The position numbers were made by a program, and so were the translations under genes. A model generated the notes under the pieces. That model ran no database searches. It was given only the letters and a program-made list of their open reading frames with translations, and was not told the DNA's origin. DNA of 62,222 nucleotides from Nitrospira sp. UBA6493 (lineage in GTDB: Bacteria; Nitrospirota; Nitrospiria; Nitrospirales; Nitrospiraceae), in assembly GCA_002435325.1 (NCBI GenBank), contig DJMJ01000037.1, positions 1 to 62,222 on the forward strand, in the 5' to 3' direction. Of the stretch, positions 35,242 through 44,016 are shown in pieces (the stretch's first letter is position 1; each line of letters starts with the position of its first letter).

Positions 35242-36363
35242 ATGGTGAATGGAGTGAGACGGTGGTTCCTACGCGTGACCCATCGCCGCACGACGCGAGT
35301 CACCTCCGAAGGAACCAGGTTTCTGTTTTTCACGCTTGCCGTCAGCGTGGCGGCAATCAATACGGGAAACAATCTATTCTATCTGCTCCTGGCCATGATG
35401 CTGAGCGTGGTCATGATGTCAGGAATTGTGGCGGAGCTTTGTCTGCGCCGGCTGGAGTTTCGTCGCCATTTACCCGACCTTATCTATCTCAATGAACCGA
35501 TCACGGCGACGCTTGTTGTGACCAATCGCAAATCTCGGATGCCGAGTTTTTCCCTTCGCCTGTGGGATGTGGCGGGTGAGCAGGAGATCGATCGAGGGCT
35601 GACGGTTCGGCAGTTGATGCCCGGGGCGAGCCACCTCTTGCCCTATCCCATAGTGGCGACGAAACGAGGGCGGTTGCCGTTGGGCGGCGTTCGCGTAGGC
35701 ACCTCATTTCCTTTCGGCCTGTTTCTCAAGAAGGCCTACTATCCTCTGGAAGCATCGGTGGTCGTGTCTCCCGCCATTCAGCCGCTTGACGCATCACTCC
35801 TTGCAAATGTCATTGGCCTGGGGCAGGAACGATCACTGCAGAGGAAAGGGCACGGAAACGATCTCTATAACCTGCGTCAGTATCATTCAGGAGATGATTC
35901 CAGGAACATTCATTGGTTGTCCACGGCGCGCACATCAAAACTGATGGTGCGCGAAACGGAAGCGGAAGACCAGCGACGAGTGACCCTTATGTTGTCCACG
36001 ATCGCTCCGCACAGCCATGACGCGTTGTTTGAAGAGGCGGTTTCAATGGCAGCCTCTCTTGCTTGGGATCTGGTCGCCCGCGGCTACCAGGTCCGGCTGG
36101 TTGTGGGACCGACGGCATCCACCTTCGGTCAAGGAGAGGCGCATCTTTTGGACCTGTTAAAAACCTTGGCGCTTTGTGAACGAATCGTTCCGGAATCGAA
36201 AGGTCCGGTCATGTCCGGAGAGGCCGATGATTCGCTGGTTCGCGAAACCGGCACGGCTATTGCTATTCTGCCTTGGGGAAGAGAGGGACTCCTTTCCTGG
36301 GGAGGGCATCCGAACGTGGTGATCGATGAACCGGCTCTCCGCGCGAGGGCACATGCCATTTGA
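35242..36363 (+). CDS. DUF58 domain-containing membrane protein
   Basis: From the ATG at 35242 the product is 373 residues (a GTG at 35212 is an alternative). Two N-terminal transmembrane helices (about 34-70; FLFFTLAVSVAAINTGNNLFYLLLAMMLSVVMM) precede the DUF58 domain, with GHGNDLYNLRQYHSGDDSRNIHWLSTARTSKLMVRETEAEDQRRVTLMLST at about 210-260. This DUF58 region resembles the von Willebrand A fold. It follows the MoxR gene and overlaps the downstream transglutaminase gene. Confidence 0.92.
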   Translation: MVNGVRRWFLRVTHRRTTRVTSEGTRFLFFTLAVSVAAINTGNNLFYLLLAMMLSVVMMSGIVAELCLRRLEFRRHLPDLIYLNEPITATLVVTNRKSRMPSFSLRLWDVAGEQEIDRGLTVRQLMPGASHLLPYPIVATKRGRLPLGGVRVGTSFPFGLFLKKAYYPLEASVVVSPAIQPLDASLLANVIGLGQERSLQRKGHGNDLYNLRQYHSGDDSRNIHWLSTARTSKLMVRETEAEDQRRVTLMLSTIAPHSHDALFEEAVSMAASLAWDLVARGYQVRLVVGPTASTFGQGEAHLLDLLKTLALCERIVPESKGPVMSGEADDSLVRETGTAIAILPWGREGLLSWGGHPNVVIDEPALRARAHAI

Positions 36364-38545
36364 CCAAGCTTTATGGCTGACGTCCATCTTGCTGGCCTCG
36401 GCGGCCTTTATTGGCCTCAGTCTCGGCGCGAGCCTGCCAGAAGGTCTTTTACTGCTCACCGGATCGACGTTAATCTTCACCCTTCTGCGAACCCTCGGAA
36501 TATATCCCGTCGAACTAGTCGTGAATCACCTCACACTCTCGACGCGAACATGGAATGTCCTGGTGATCACAGCCTTTGCCGGATTCTGGGTCGATCTACT
36601 CTGGATATCGGGCGAGCTGCTGCCGGCAGGCGTCCATTTTCTGTTGCTGCTCATGGTCATCAAGCTTTTCAATTTGGAGAGTCGGCGGGACTATCTCCAT
36701 CTCTACGCCATCAGCCTCATGGCCATTTTGGCATCAGCCGCCTCGACAACGGATTTGTGGTATCTCCCGGTATTCCTGGCCTATCTTCTGACAGGAGTCT
36801 GGACCCTCGTCCTGTATCAGCTCACGAAGGAGTCTGAGGACCGGGCGCTGGAGGTACGGTCGGCGAATTCGGTCTGGCTATCGCCGGCAAGCGGATCACG
36901 TATTACCCCGCAATTGTTTTGGTTGGCGAATGGATTGGCTCTTGGAACGTTATTGTTCACCGTAGTGATATTTTTCACCATTCCGCGCGTGAGTGCTGGA
37001 ATCGGACATGCGAGTCTGGGGGAAGGCATCCGGACCTCGGGGTTTTCCGAAACGGTGGATTTGGGGATGATCGGTCCCATCAAGCGTGATCCGGGAATTG
37101 TCATGCGAGTGGAGCTGCCCGAACGTTTAGGCACACCGGCCGATCATTTCTATCTTCGGGGAATGGCCTATGACCGCTATGACGGTCGAACATGGGCCAC
37201 GCAGTTGGCGAATCGGAGGGCCTTGGCCGAATCATCCCCTGGAACTTTCATCGCCCGGGTCAACCAGCCGCGCACCCACGCTCAGAATGGTCCCGTGATT
37301 CGCCAAACGATACTGTTGGAAGCGTTGGACACAGCGGTACTATTTGCTGCTCCATTCGCTGAATCGGTCAGCGGACAATTCTTCTCGGTCCAGTCCGATC
37401 CAACTGGGGCGCTCTATCTTCCGTTATCCGCATCGTCTCGGATTGAGTACACGGTGTTATCACGCCCCCATCCGGTACTTCCTGCGGATCTTCATCCGCA
37501 GCCGGTCACCTATTCGGGGCCCTTTGCGCGACATTATTTGCAGCTACCGGACGCCTCTGACCGCGTGGCCGCACTGGCTCAAGACGTGACGCAGGCCAAG
37601 GCGAGCACATACGAAAAGGCTCTGGCCATCCAAGACTATCTGTCGAATAATTTTCGATACAGTCTCGATATTCCGTCCAGCAGCCAGGATCGCCCCCTCG
37701 AAGAGTTTCTCTTTTCCAGAAAGACAGGCTACTGCGAACATTATGCGACGGCCATGGTCATGATGCTGCGGAGTGTGGGCGTCGCAGCGCGATTAGTGAC
37801 AGGGTTTCTGGCGACTGAGTGGAACGAATATGGCAACTATTATCTGGTGCGTCAGCGCGATGCGCATGCCTGGGTTGAAGTATATTTGCCCCAATCCGGC
37901 TGGGTAACAATGGATCCCACCCCAGCGGTCATAGAGTCCGGGGTCGATCCAGGGTGGCAGACATTCAGCCGGATGATGGATTCCGTGCGGCTCCGGTGGA
38001 ATCGGTTCTTTGTGCAATACAGCGGAGCCGATCAAGTGGCGGTGGTGAGAGGGCTCAAGGAGAGCGGTGAGGCGGTCCGCCATCGTGCGTGGAATTCACT
38101 CTCCGTACTGCTCGCTCCCGTTGGCGATCGACTGGGTTCGATCATTCAATCCGCACGGGAAGGAAATCTTCGCCTCGCGTTGGAGTTTGTGGGGCTCGTG
38201 GGGGTGGGAATCGGTGCGATGGTCGGCCTGATCCGGATGTGGCCATGGGGGAAGAAGAGCATATCGCAAGATGTCTCCCCTGATCGCACTCTCATGGCGC
38301 ATATTTACGAGAAGGCGATCAAACAGGCGGCTCGATACGGAATGGTCAAAACATCTTCCACCACGCCTATGGAATTCTTGCGACGCATCAAAAGCCAATG
38401 GGCGCAGGCCGGTGACACAATGGCAACTCTTACAGATCTCTATTGCCGGGGACGGTATGGACAGGTCTCATTGACCAAAGAAGATCTGGCGCGCGCACGG
38501 GAGAGTCTCAGGCAATTGACTCTACTCGATCCGCCAGTGAGGTGA
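36353..38545 (+). CDS. Transglutaminase TgpA-type membrane protein
   Basis: With the ATG at 36353, the product is 730 residues; the ATG at 36326 would add nine. It has an N-terminal cluster of about six membrane helices (about 10-200), a periplasmic transglutaminase-like domain with Cys461 in GYCEHYATAM, the RDAHAWVEVYLPQSGWVTMDPTP His/Asp segment, a late membrane helix (about 610) and a C-terminal DUF4129-like helical part. In Pseudomonas TgpA has a periplasmic transglutaminase and is essential. The gene overlaps DUF58 by 11 bp, forming the MoxR-DUF58-TgpA module. Confidence 0.92.
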   Translation: MPFDQALWLTSILLASAAFIGLSLGASLPEGLLLLTGSTLIFTLLRTLGIYPVELVVNHLTLSTRTWNVLVITAFAGFWVDLLWISGELLPAGVHFLLLLMVIKLFNLESRRDYLHLYAISLMAILASAASTTDLWYLPVFLAYLLTGVWTLVLYQLTKESEDRALEVRSANSVWLSPASGSRITPQLFWLANGLALGTLLFTVVIFFTIPRVSAGIGHASLGEGIRTSGFSETVDLGMIGPIKRDPGIVMRVELPERLGTPADHFYLRGMAYDRYDGRTWATQLANRRALAESSPGTFIARVNQPRTHAQNGPVIRQTILLEALDTAVLFAAPFAESVSGQFFSVQSDPTGALYLPLSASSRIEYTVLSRPHPVLPADLHPQPVTYSGPFARHYLQLPDASDRVAALAQDVTQAKASTYEKALAIQDYLSNNFRYSLDIPSSSQDRPLEEFLFSRKTGYCEHYATAMVMMLRSVGVAARLVTGFLATEWNEYGNYYLVRQRDAHAWVEVYLPQSGWVTMDPTPAVIESGVDPGWQTFSRMMDSVRLRWNRFFVQYSGADQVAVVRGLKESGEAVRHRAWNSLSVLLAPVGDRLGSIIQSAREGNLRLALEFVGLVGVGIGAMVGLIRMWPWGKKSISQDVSPDRTLMAHIYEKAIKQAARYGMVKTSSTTPMEFLRRIKSQWAQAGDTMATLTDLYCRGRYGQVSLTKEDLARARESLRQLTLLDPPVR

Positions 38546-38558
38546 GCTTCTCCAGAAG

Positions 38559-39530
38559 TTACGACGGAGCTGCACCAGGGGGGAGAGACCTCCAAAGACC
38601 CTCGAGATCCACATTCCCTCCGGTAATGACCACTCCCACCCGTTTCCCTCTCAACACCGAATCTCTTCGAAGGAGTGGGGCCAACGCGACAGCGCTTGAA
38701 GGTTCAATCACGAGCTTCATCCGTTCATAGATAAAGCGCATCGCCGACACGATTTCTTCTTCGTCCACCAACAAGACGTCGGTCAGATGCTGTCGCAGGA
38801 TGGGGAGCGTTCTGCTGCCAAGACTTGTCCGGAGGCCATCGGCCATGGTCTGTGGCGTCGGCATTGGGATGATCCGATTAATTCTGAGGGATTCCCACGC
38901 ATCAGCCGCACCTTGAGGTTCGCACCCATAGAGGCGGAGCGATGGATTGAGGTGATGGGCGGCCAGGCAGAGCCCTGACAGGAGTCCCCCTCCCCCTATC
39001 GGAGCAAGGACGATGTCGAGAGTCGGGACCTGCGCGAAGAGTTCCAGCATGATGGTGCCTTGTCCTGCAATGACGTGTGGATCATTAAAGGCATGGATTG
39101 GTATTGCTTGGTCGTGCTCTGTCAACCGACGCATTGTTGCATCAGCTAAAGCTCGATTCTCCGCGAGATGGAGTTGGGCTCCGTACGATCGAATAGCGAC
39201 TTGCTTCAAGGCCGACGCCGGTGTTGGTACAATCACATGCGCGGAGAGTCCAAGCAGTTTGGCGGCCAGAGCCAACCCTTGACCATGGTTTCCGGAAGAA
39301 ATGGCGGCGACGGGTCTGGAGTGACCGGATGAGAGGATCTGTCTTACAGCGTGGTAGGCTCCTCGAAACTTAAAGGAACCGGTTCTTTGAAACTGTTCAC
39401 ATTTAAGAAAGACCGAGGCGGACGCAGCAGCATCAAGTTGTTGGCACGTCATGACGGGTGTGTGATGGGCGATGCCGCTGAGAATGCCAGCGGCATTGAT
39501 AATGGCCTCAAATGTGATGTCATGCACCAT
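38559..39530 (-). CDS. Threonine dehydratase / serine racemase-type PLP enzyme
   Basis: The 323-residue protein has the fold-type II PLP motif GSFKFRGAY (Lys54 forms the Schiff base), SSGNHGQGLALAAKLLG, VLAPIGGGGLLSGL and VVITGGNVDL at the end. It matches the short, catabolic TdcB-like or serine racemase group. The C-terminal regulatory ACT domain of biosynthetic IlvA is missing, so it probably deaminates threonine or serine or racemises serine. It is transcribed toward, and converges with, the transglutaminase gene (13-bp gap). Confidence 0.92.
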   Translation of the reverse strand: MVHDITFEAIINAAGILSGIAHHTPVMTCQQLDAAASASVFLKCEQFQRTGSFKFRGAYHAVRQILSSGHSRPVAAISSGNHGQGLALAAKLLGLSAHVIVPTPASALKQVAIRSYGAQLHLAENRALADATMRRLTEHDQAIPIHAFNDPHVIAGQGTIMLELFAQVPTLDIVLAPIGGGGLLSGLCLAAHHLNPSLRLYGCEPQGAADAWESLRINRIIPMPTPQTMADGLRTSLGSRTLPILRQHLTDVLLVDEEEIVSAMRFIYERMKLVIEPSSAVALAPLLRRDSVLRGKRVGVVITGGNVDLEGLWRSLPPGAAPS

Positions 39531-39658
39531 GGGATATCATGGGAGTTACGAGTGCCGCATGCTCAAAGAAGAGCATATGAAAAGGAAAATTGATTTGACC
39601 ATTCGACCTTCGCCGTGCAAGGTAATGCATATAATACTTCCAAAGATCATTGCAGCAT

Positions 39659-39670
39659 AGACACGTGTCT
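39659..39670. promoter_or_regulatory. 12-bp perfect palindrome
   Basis: AGACACGTGTCT is a perfect palindrome in the 225-bp divergent region between the PLP enzyme gene and the small membrane protein gene. A TATAAT sequence lies nearby at 39630-39635 without a clear -35. It could be a regulator operator; there is no direct evidence. Confidence 0.35.
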
Positions 39671-39755
39671 CGTATGTGGCCCCGGCAATGTGAGGCGACT
39701 CGGATAAGACGCGATGCCTTGTAAACGATTTTGAGGGAGAGTATCATCCATACGC

Positions 39756-40046
39756 ATGGCAATGATTAGACGATTTTTAGAGTCAGTCAGTGGATGGTCA
39801 GTGCTCGTCGTGGTTATGGTACTTTGTGCCTGTGTCCTCTTGCAGATGCTCGGCGTGCCCGGTACCCTTCTAAATCCATCGGTATCATCCGATAACCTCA
39901 GCGCCTCAGTTCTTGAGGGGTTTACCATTCTGCCAACCCTTCCGAAGTTGATCCAATCTTCCCAATACATTCCGTTGCCGAACGCCTATCCGTCTATGCA
40001 TGTGCCACTGCTTGCTTCTGTTCCGTTCCATCCTCCCGTTCTCTAG
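39756..40046 (+). CDS. Small membrane-anchored protein
   Basis: The 96-residue frame has one hydrophobic anchor (about 13-33, GWSVLVVVMVLCACVLLQML) followed by a Pro/Ser-rich tail ending in PFHPPVL. It is predicted to be single-pass with the tail outside. I recognise no family. The ribosome site is poor (a GAGGGAGAG lies 16 bp upstream of the ATG), so it is only moderately supported. A 7-bp hairpin (40088-40107) lies after the stop. Confidence 0.45.
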   Translation: MAMIRRFLESVSGWSVLVVVMVLCACVLLQMLGVPGTLLNPSVSSDNLSASVLEGFTILPTLPKLIQSSQYIPLPNAYPSMHVPLLASVPFHPPVL

Positions 40047-40269
40047 CCTCGTTTCCGTGCCTCACCTGCTACGGTACTTTCTCTACAAGAGCAGAGATTG
40101 CTGCTCTCATTTGTATGTGAAGAAGCTGGGCTGCTGGGGCGGGCTGAAACGGCATTCCGACTAGTATTCATCCAATTATCGAACGTAATGAGTTTCTGAA
40201 AATCGACTCTCATACCGGTGGCGGCAAAAGAATTGATAGGCAGAGCCATCAAGACAGAAAGGGGACAGC

Positions 40270-40686
40270 ATGACGTGGAAGTATGTGGGCCTCTGTCTGG
40301 GGATCGTTCAGATACTTTCAGCTTGCGGACATCAACCGGTCATCAGCGGGGCAGAGAATGTGCGCTCCATTCAGATTACTGACACCGTTGCGCCAAGCAT
40401 CCTTTATACCACCCCCGGGGAGGAAGTCCGTTGGACCAACCACCGCGCAAATCCAATCCGGCTGGGGTTTTTGACGATGAAACTACTCGACGAAGTGTCG
40501 TGCGAGCGGGGTCTCACAACTCTATTTGGCGAGATACGGGACCTCGTGACAATTCCGCCAGGCGAGTCGGTCAGTCTGTGTTTCGTTCGTCGAGGGGATG
40601 TGACGTACAACGTCTGGTTGGAGCCGGACAATCCAAGAGGGCCTATCACACCGACCGCAACGATTCGAGTGAGAAGCGGGGGATAA
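40270..40686 (+). CDS. Cupredoxin-like lipoprotein
   Basis: The 138-residue product has a lipobox (LSAC, Cys19) and a predicted beta-rich domain. SILYTTPGEEVRWTNHRANPIRLGF resembles the plastocyanin/cupredoxin pattern in which a Trp-Thr-Asn run precedes a metal ligand, and there are Cys residues at SCERG and SLCFVRRGDVTYNVW. A full set of copper ligands (His, Cys, His, Met) cannot be identified, so the copper-binding role is uncertain. The start has AAGGGGACAG upstream. It lies 105 bp before another unknown gene. Confidence 0.65.
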   Translation: MTWKYVGLCLGIVQILSACGHQPVISGAENVRSIQITDTVAPSILYTTPGEEVRWTNHRANPIRLGFLTMKLLDEVSCERGLTTLFGEIRDLVTIPPGESVSLCFVRRGDVTYNVWLEPDNPRGPITPTATIRVRSGG

Positions 40687-40791
40687 CGGGTTTGGATGGG
40701 GGTTCGCGATGGCCCAGAGCATAGGATTCGGGCCGACATTGGAGCAGGTCCGGGGAAATTCACGACTCTGGCAACTCGTGGAGGGAGTGAA

Positions 40792-41346
40792 ATGCCCAAA
40801 GCGGAGTACAGCGTGGTTGGCTACAACAAGAAGGTGATTGAAGGAAGTGTGAATGTTGGAAATCCGTCTCAGTTGGGGGCTCGCGGGATCATGACCGAAA
40901 TCTGTGGGACTAAACCGGAGTACGCGGTCATGTCTGTCTCGAAGGAGGGCCCCGCTGAGCCCGAAGATGAAGTTGAGGCATCAGGTTTGTTTGATGCGTT
41001 GCAAACGCTCAAGTACAGGACAGATCAACACGATGATGGAGGCCTGCTCATGCCAATTGGCGCAGATCTGTTAGAGACCGGTATCCAGCAGGGCGATGCT
41101 GGCCATGCGCAACTCCGCCGACGGGACCAGAGGCTAGTCGAGACTGCTGACGCGCAAATTAGCATACCGTTTGTCGAAGAAACTTGGCCTTCCCGGTGGA
41201 TTTTTCTTCCCATCGAGGACGTGGCACACATGTTCTGCCGCTGGATTGTGGCTGCGTCCCGGTTCGCAGCTGGTGCGGCTGGCCCAATTCGGAGGAGCCT
41301 CCTTGGTCGGCGAGAGACTTTGGTTCAGCGTGTAGATCGGGGGTAG
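40792..41346 (+). CDS. Unrecognised protein with strong ribosome site
   Basis: From the ATG at 40792 (GGAGGGAG-TGAA directly before it) the product is 184 residues. The N-terminal part (about 1-75; YSVVGYNKKVIEGSVNVGNPSQLGARGIM, CGTKPEYAVMSVSKEG) looks like a genuine protein. The second half (about 95-184; LRRRDQRLVETADAQISI) is Arg-rich and low-quality in appearance and may result from a frameshift into non-coding sequence. No family recognised. The frame extends upstream to 40696 but the ribosome site fixes the start. Confidence 0.55.
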   Translation: MPKAEYSVVGYNKKVIEGSVNVGNPSQLGARGIMTEICGTKPEYAVMSVSKEGPAEPEDEVEASGLFDALQTLKYRTDQHDDGGLLMPIGADLLETGIQQGDAGHAQLRRRDQRLVETADAQISIPFVEETWPSRWIFLPIEDVAHMFCRWIVAASRFAAGAAGPIRRSLLGRRETLVQRVDRG

Positions 41347-41418
41347 CTCATCCTGGGTGCGTTTGTGAGTAGGTACTGAGTGTCACAGGAATGAAATAGC
41401 TCGTGAAGGGCCCAAGTC

Positions 41419-41571
41419 ATGAAGCTCCATCAGTGCTACCTCGGCTGCGCGCAGCCGGCAACACCGGTAGTCCTATGTACCAAGCTGCATCGGAAGAGTC
41501 ATTGTCGGGGCAACCAGAATGGCCCCGCACCGTCTGCCAGGCAGGAGCGCACGACTCGCAAATAATCATGG
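41419..41571 (+). pseudogene. Possible relict of an MBL-fold hydrolase start
   Basis: A short frame beginning MKLHQCYLGCAQPA and stopping after about 50 codons starts like many metallo-beta-lactamase-fold hydrolases (pattern MxxxQxYLGCxxHxSY). The rest does not fit: the His-Ala-Ser-Tyr portion and all HxHxDH zinc residues are missing. It may be a truncated remnant or a chance match. A 16-bp palindrome (CGGCTGCGCGCAGCCG, 41442-41457) lies in it. Confidence 0.25.
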
Positions 41572-41581
41572 GAGAATAGGC

Positions 41582-42400
41582 ATGATCTATCTGTTATCAG
41601 AGGAGGGCCGCCAGGCGCTTCGCGCGATCGCTTCAAGACCCGTGCTCTATGCGTTTGATTTCGATGGGACTCTCGCGCCGATCTCGCCAAAACGTGATGC
41701 CGTTACTCTTCCGCCGTCCGTCAGTGAATGGCTCAAGGAGCTGGCGAAGCGGGCTCCCTGTGCGGTGATCTCCGGACGAGCGCTCGACGATCTTGCCCCG
41801 CGCATCAATGGAGCCGTGCCCAATCTGATCGGGAATCATGGCATTGAAAGCTCCTCGACGCCTTTGCCGACTCTCTTGTGGGCGGAGGGAATTTGCGCAG
41901 GATGGAAGCGAATATTCGACTGCGACCAGGCGCAGTCGTTGAAAGACCTTGAGATCGATCTTGAGAACAAGCGCTATTCACTTACCCTGCACCACAAAGG
42001 GATCGGCATACAGGAGGAGATTCTTCAGGCCATACTGTCCCTCCTCGCATCCCTCACGCCGGCGCCGCGTCTGATTTATGGAAAAGCATCCGTAAATTTG
42101 TTGCCACCCAAGAATGGCGGAAAGGGGGAGTCTGCCATCGCCCTGATGGCGGAGTTAAAGCGAACCGGCTTATTTTTCATCGGCGATGACGAGACAGACG
42201 AGGATGTCTTTGCATTGATGGAGGGACTCGCAATAGGTGTGCGGGTCGGGAGGCAGAGCGAATCGAAGGCCAAGTATTTCATTAAGCACCAGGGAGAAGT
42301 TGAGGAGGTCCTCCGATTCCTTGTCCACCGCATGAATCGTACTCCGGAATCGAGGGTTGAGGGGAAGCCGAGCACAGCCGGCGCACAGGTGTCGTCATGA
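41582..42400 (+). CDS. otsB: Trehalose-6-phosphate phosphatase
   Basis: From the ATG at 41582 (GGGAGA ribosome site; the frame opens earlier at 41519) the product is 272 residues. The HAD-type motif DFDGTLAP has catalytic Asp26 and Asp28; then SGRALDDL, GNHGIE and GKGESAIALMAEL, and FIGDDETDEDVF. OtsB dephosphorylates trehalose-6-phosphate. The usual partner otsA (synthase) is not in the window. It is followed immediately by a small CxxC protein gene. Confidence 0.95.
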   Translation: MIYLLSEEGRQALRAIASRPVLYAFDFDGTLAPISPKRDAVTLPPSVSEWLKELAKRAPCAVISGRALDDLAPRINGAVPNLIGNHGIESSSTPLPTLLWAEGICAGWKRIFDCDQAQSLKDLEIDLENKRYSLTLHHKGIGIQEEILQAILSLLASLTPAPRLIYGKASVNLLPPKNGGKGESAIALMAELKRTGLFFIGDDETDEDVFALMEGLAIGVRVGRQSESKAKYFIKHQGEVEEVLRFLVHRMNRTPESRVEGKPSTAGAQVSS

Positions 42401-42420
42401 GAAAGCGCGGGAGTTCCTCC

Positions 42421-42636
42421 ATGTCTACCCAGGTACTGATAAGCTGCACTGGCTGCCGTACCGTCCTCGACGAACAGGCCAAGCCGCCACGCTGGTGTTC
42501 CACCGCGGAATATATCGCCAACAATCAGTCAGTCGTGGATGACTTTGTGCTATTGGAGTCCTATTGTCCGGCTTGTGAGTTGGCCTATGACCGATTGCTA
42601 CAGTATGGACAAACGAAGGCGCCGTCGTGCCACTGA
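42421..42636 (+). CDS. Small cysteine-rich (CxxC) protein
   Basis: The ATG at 42421 (GGGAG eight bases upstream) gives 71 residues. An alternative start overlapping the otsB stop at 42397 would add eight. Cys9-x-x-Cys12 and Cys49-x-x-Cys52, with Cys26 between, resemble a zinc ribbon or redox pair. The C terminus (LLQYGQTKAPSCH) ends in Cys70-His71. It is probably cytoplasmic. The reading frame overlaps the antiporter gene by 10 bp, so translation is coupled, and it lies 20 bp after otsB. I do not know its function. Confidence 0.75.
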   Translation: MSTQVLISCTGCRTVLDEQAKPPRWCSTAEYIANNQSVVDDFVLLESYCPACELAYDRLLQYGQTKAPSCH

Positions 42637-43874
42637 TTCATACTCTAACGATTCTCATTTGTTTGGCCGCCCTGTTCAGCTATGTCAACCATCGGCTGTT
42701 GAAGCTGCCAATTACCATCGGTCTGATGGCTGTGGCACTGGTTTTCTCTCTCGTGTTATTGGGATTGGGGAAGCTAGGTTTTGGAATTGAAGCTGAGACG
42801 CAACGGTTCATTAGGGCTATCGATTTCAACGAAGCCTTGATGCACGGGATGCTGGGATTTTTACTCTTTGCCGGGGCATTGCACGTCAAAATCGATGAGT
42901 TATTGGATCTCAAATGGGTGATTGCCACATTGGCGGTGGTGGGAACAATTTTATCAAGTGTGCTTATTGGCGGACTCGGATATTTCTTATTCGAACTCGT
43001 CGGGCTTCCGTTACCCTTCCTCTATTGTCTGCTTTTCGGGGCGCTGATTTCTCCGACGGATCCTATTGCCGTCATGGGCATACTTCGTAAGGCTCGTCTG
43101 CCGAAAGCGCTCGAATTGAAGATCGTCGGAGAATCACTGTTCAACGACGGTGTGGGTGTAGTGATATTTCTGGTGGTCTTGAACCTCGTACCCAAAGCGA
43201 CTGTCAGTGTGATGGATGTGCTGGTCTTATTTGCGGAGGAGGCACTTGGCGGGGCGGCACTGGGGCTGGCCCTTGGCTATGTTGCGTACCGGATGCTCCG
43301 GTCAGTGGATAATTATCAGGTGGAGATCTTGATCACACTGGCTTTGGTCATGGGCAGTTTCGGTCTCGCGGATCTGCTCCATACGTCAGGACCGATCGCC
43401 GTCGTGGTGGCGGGTTTACTCATCGGCAATCAAGGCCGGCAATGGGCCATGTCCGCAACGACGCGGGAACATCTGGATAATTTCTGGGAATTACTCGACG
43501 AACTGCTGAACGCCGTACTCTTCGTGTTAATTGGCCTGGAAGTTCTAATACTCAGCTTCCAGCGCCCGTATCTGATCGCTGGATTGGTCGCGATTCCACT
43601 GGTCTTGACGGCACGGTGGTTGAGTGTGGTGGTCCAAGTCAAAGGCTTTAGTTTGGTGCGGGAGGTCAGTGAACGAACAATTACGATTCTGACGTGGGGA
43701 GGGCTCCGGGGGGGAATCTCCGTGGCGCTTGCTCTCTCGCTTCCCGTTGGTCCATCGCGGGATGCGTTGGTGACTATTACGTATGCGGTGGTGGTATTCT
43801 CGATCTTAGTGCAAGGCCTCACGATCAATCGGCTGCTCTCCTGGGAGGGGGGGAAAGTAGGCGGGTCGGTTTGA
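42627..43874 (+). CDS. CPA1-type sodium/proton antiporter
   Basis: The 415-residue protein starts at GTG 42627 and has about 12 membrane helices. Conserved antiporter segments are LLFGALISPTDPIAVMGILRKARLPKALELKIVGESLFNDGVGVVIF, with the Pro-Thr-Asp-Pro and Asn-Asp pair, and RTITILTWGGLRGGISVALALSLP. It probably exchanges Na+ or K+ for H+. No cytoplasmic C-terminal regulatory domain is attached. It is translationally coupled to the small CxxC protein. Confidence 0.93.
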   Translation: MPLIHTLTILICLAALFSYVNHRLLKLPITIGLMAVALVFSLVLLGLGKLGFGIEAETQRFIRAIDFNEALMHGMLGFLLFAGALHVKIDELLDLKWVIATLAVVGTILSSVLIGGLGYFLFELVGLPLPFLYCLLFGALISPTDPIAVMGILRKARLPKALELKIVGESLFNDGVGVVIFLVVLNLVPKATVSVMDVLVLFAEEALGGAALGLALGYVAYRMLRSVDNYQVEILITLALVMGSFGLADLLHTSGPIAVVVAGLLIGNQGRQWAMSATTREHLDNFWELLDELLNAVLFVLIGLEVLILSFQRPYLIAGLVAIPLVLTARWLSVVVQVKGFSLVREVSERTITILTWGGLRGGISVALALSLPVGPSRDALVTITYAVVVFSILVQGLTINRLLSWEGGKVGGSV

Positions 43875-44016
43875 ATGTGAACACAGGCATCTGGTCGAGA
43901 ATTGAGAAAACAATGTTGACGAAGGTGTAGGAAGCATCTTGTGTAAGGGGGCGGGCGATGCTATGCATAAATATGGAATAGAGAACGGCATCAAAAGCAT
44001 GAACCTGTCGTAGCTC

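Noticed and set aside
39595..39635. Sigma-70 promoter with TATAAT at 39630
   Set aside because: The closest TTGACC lies about 29 bp upstream, too far for a normal -35/-10 pair.
40088..40107. Terminator after the small membrane protein at 39756
   Set aside because: A 7-bp stem (AGAGCAG/CTGCTCT) with a short loop exists but no T-tract, so confidence was too low for a feature.
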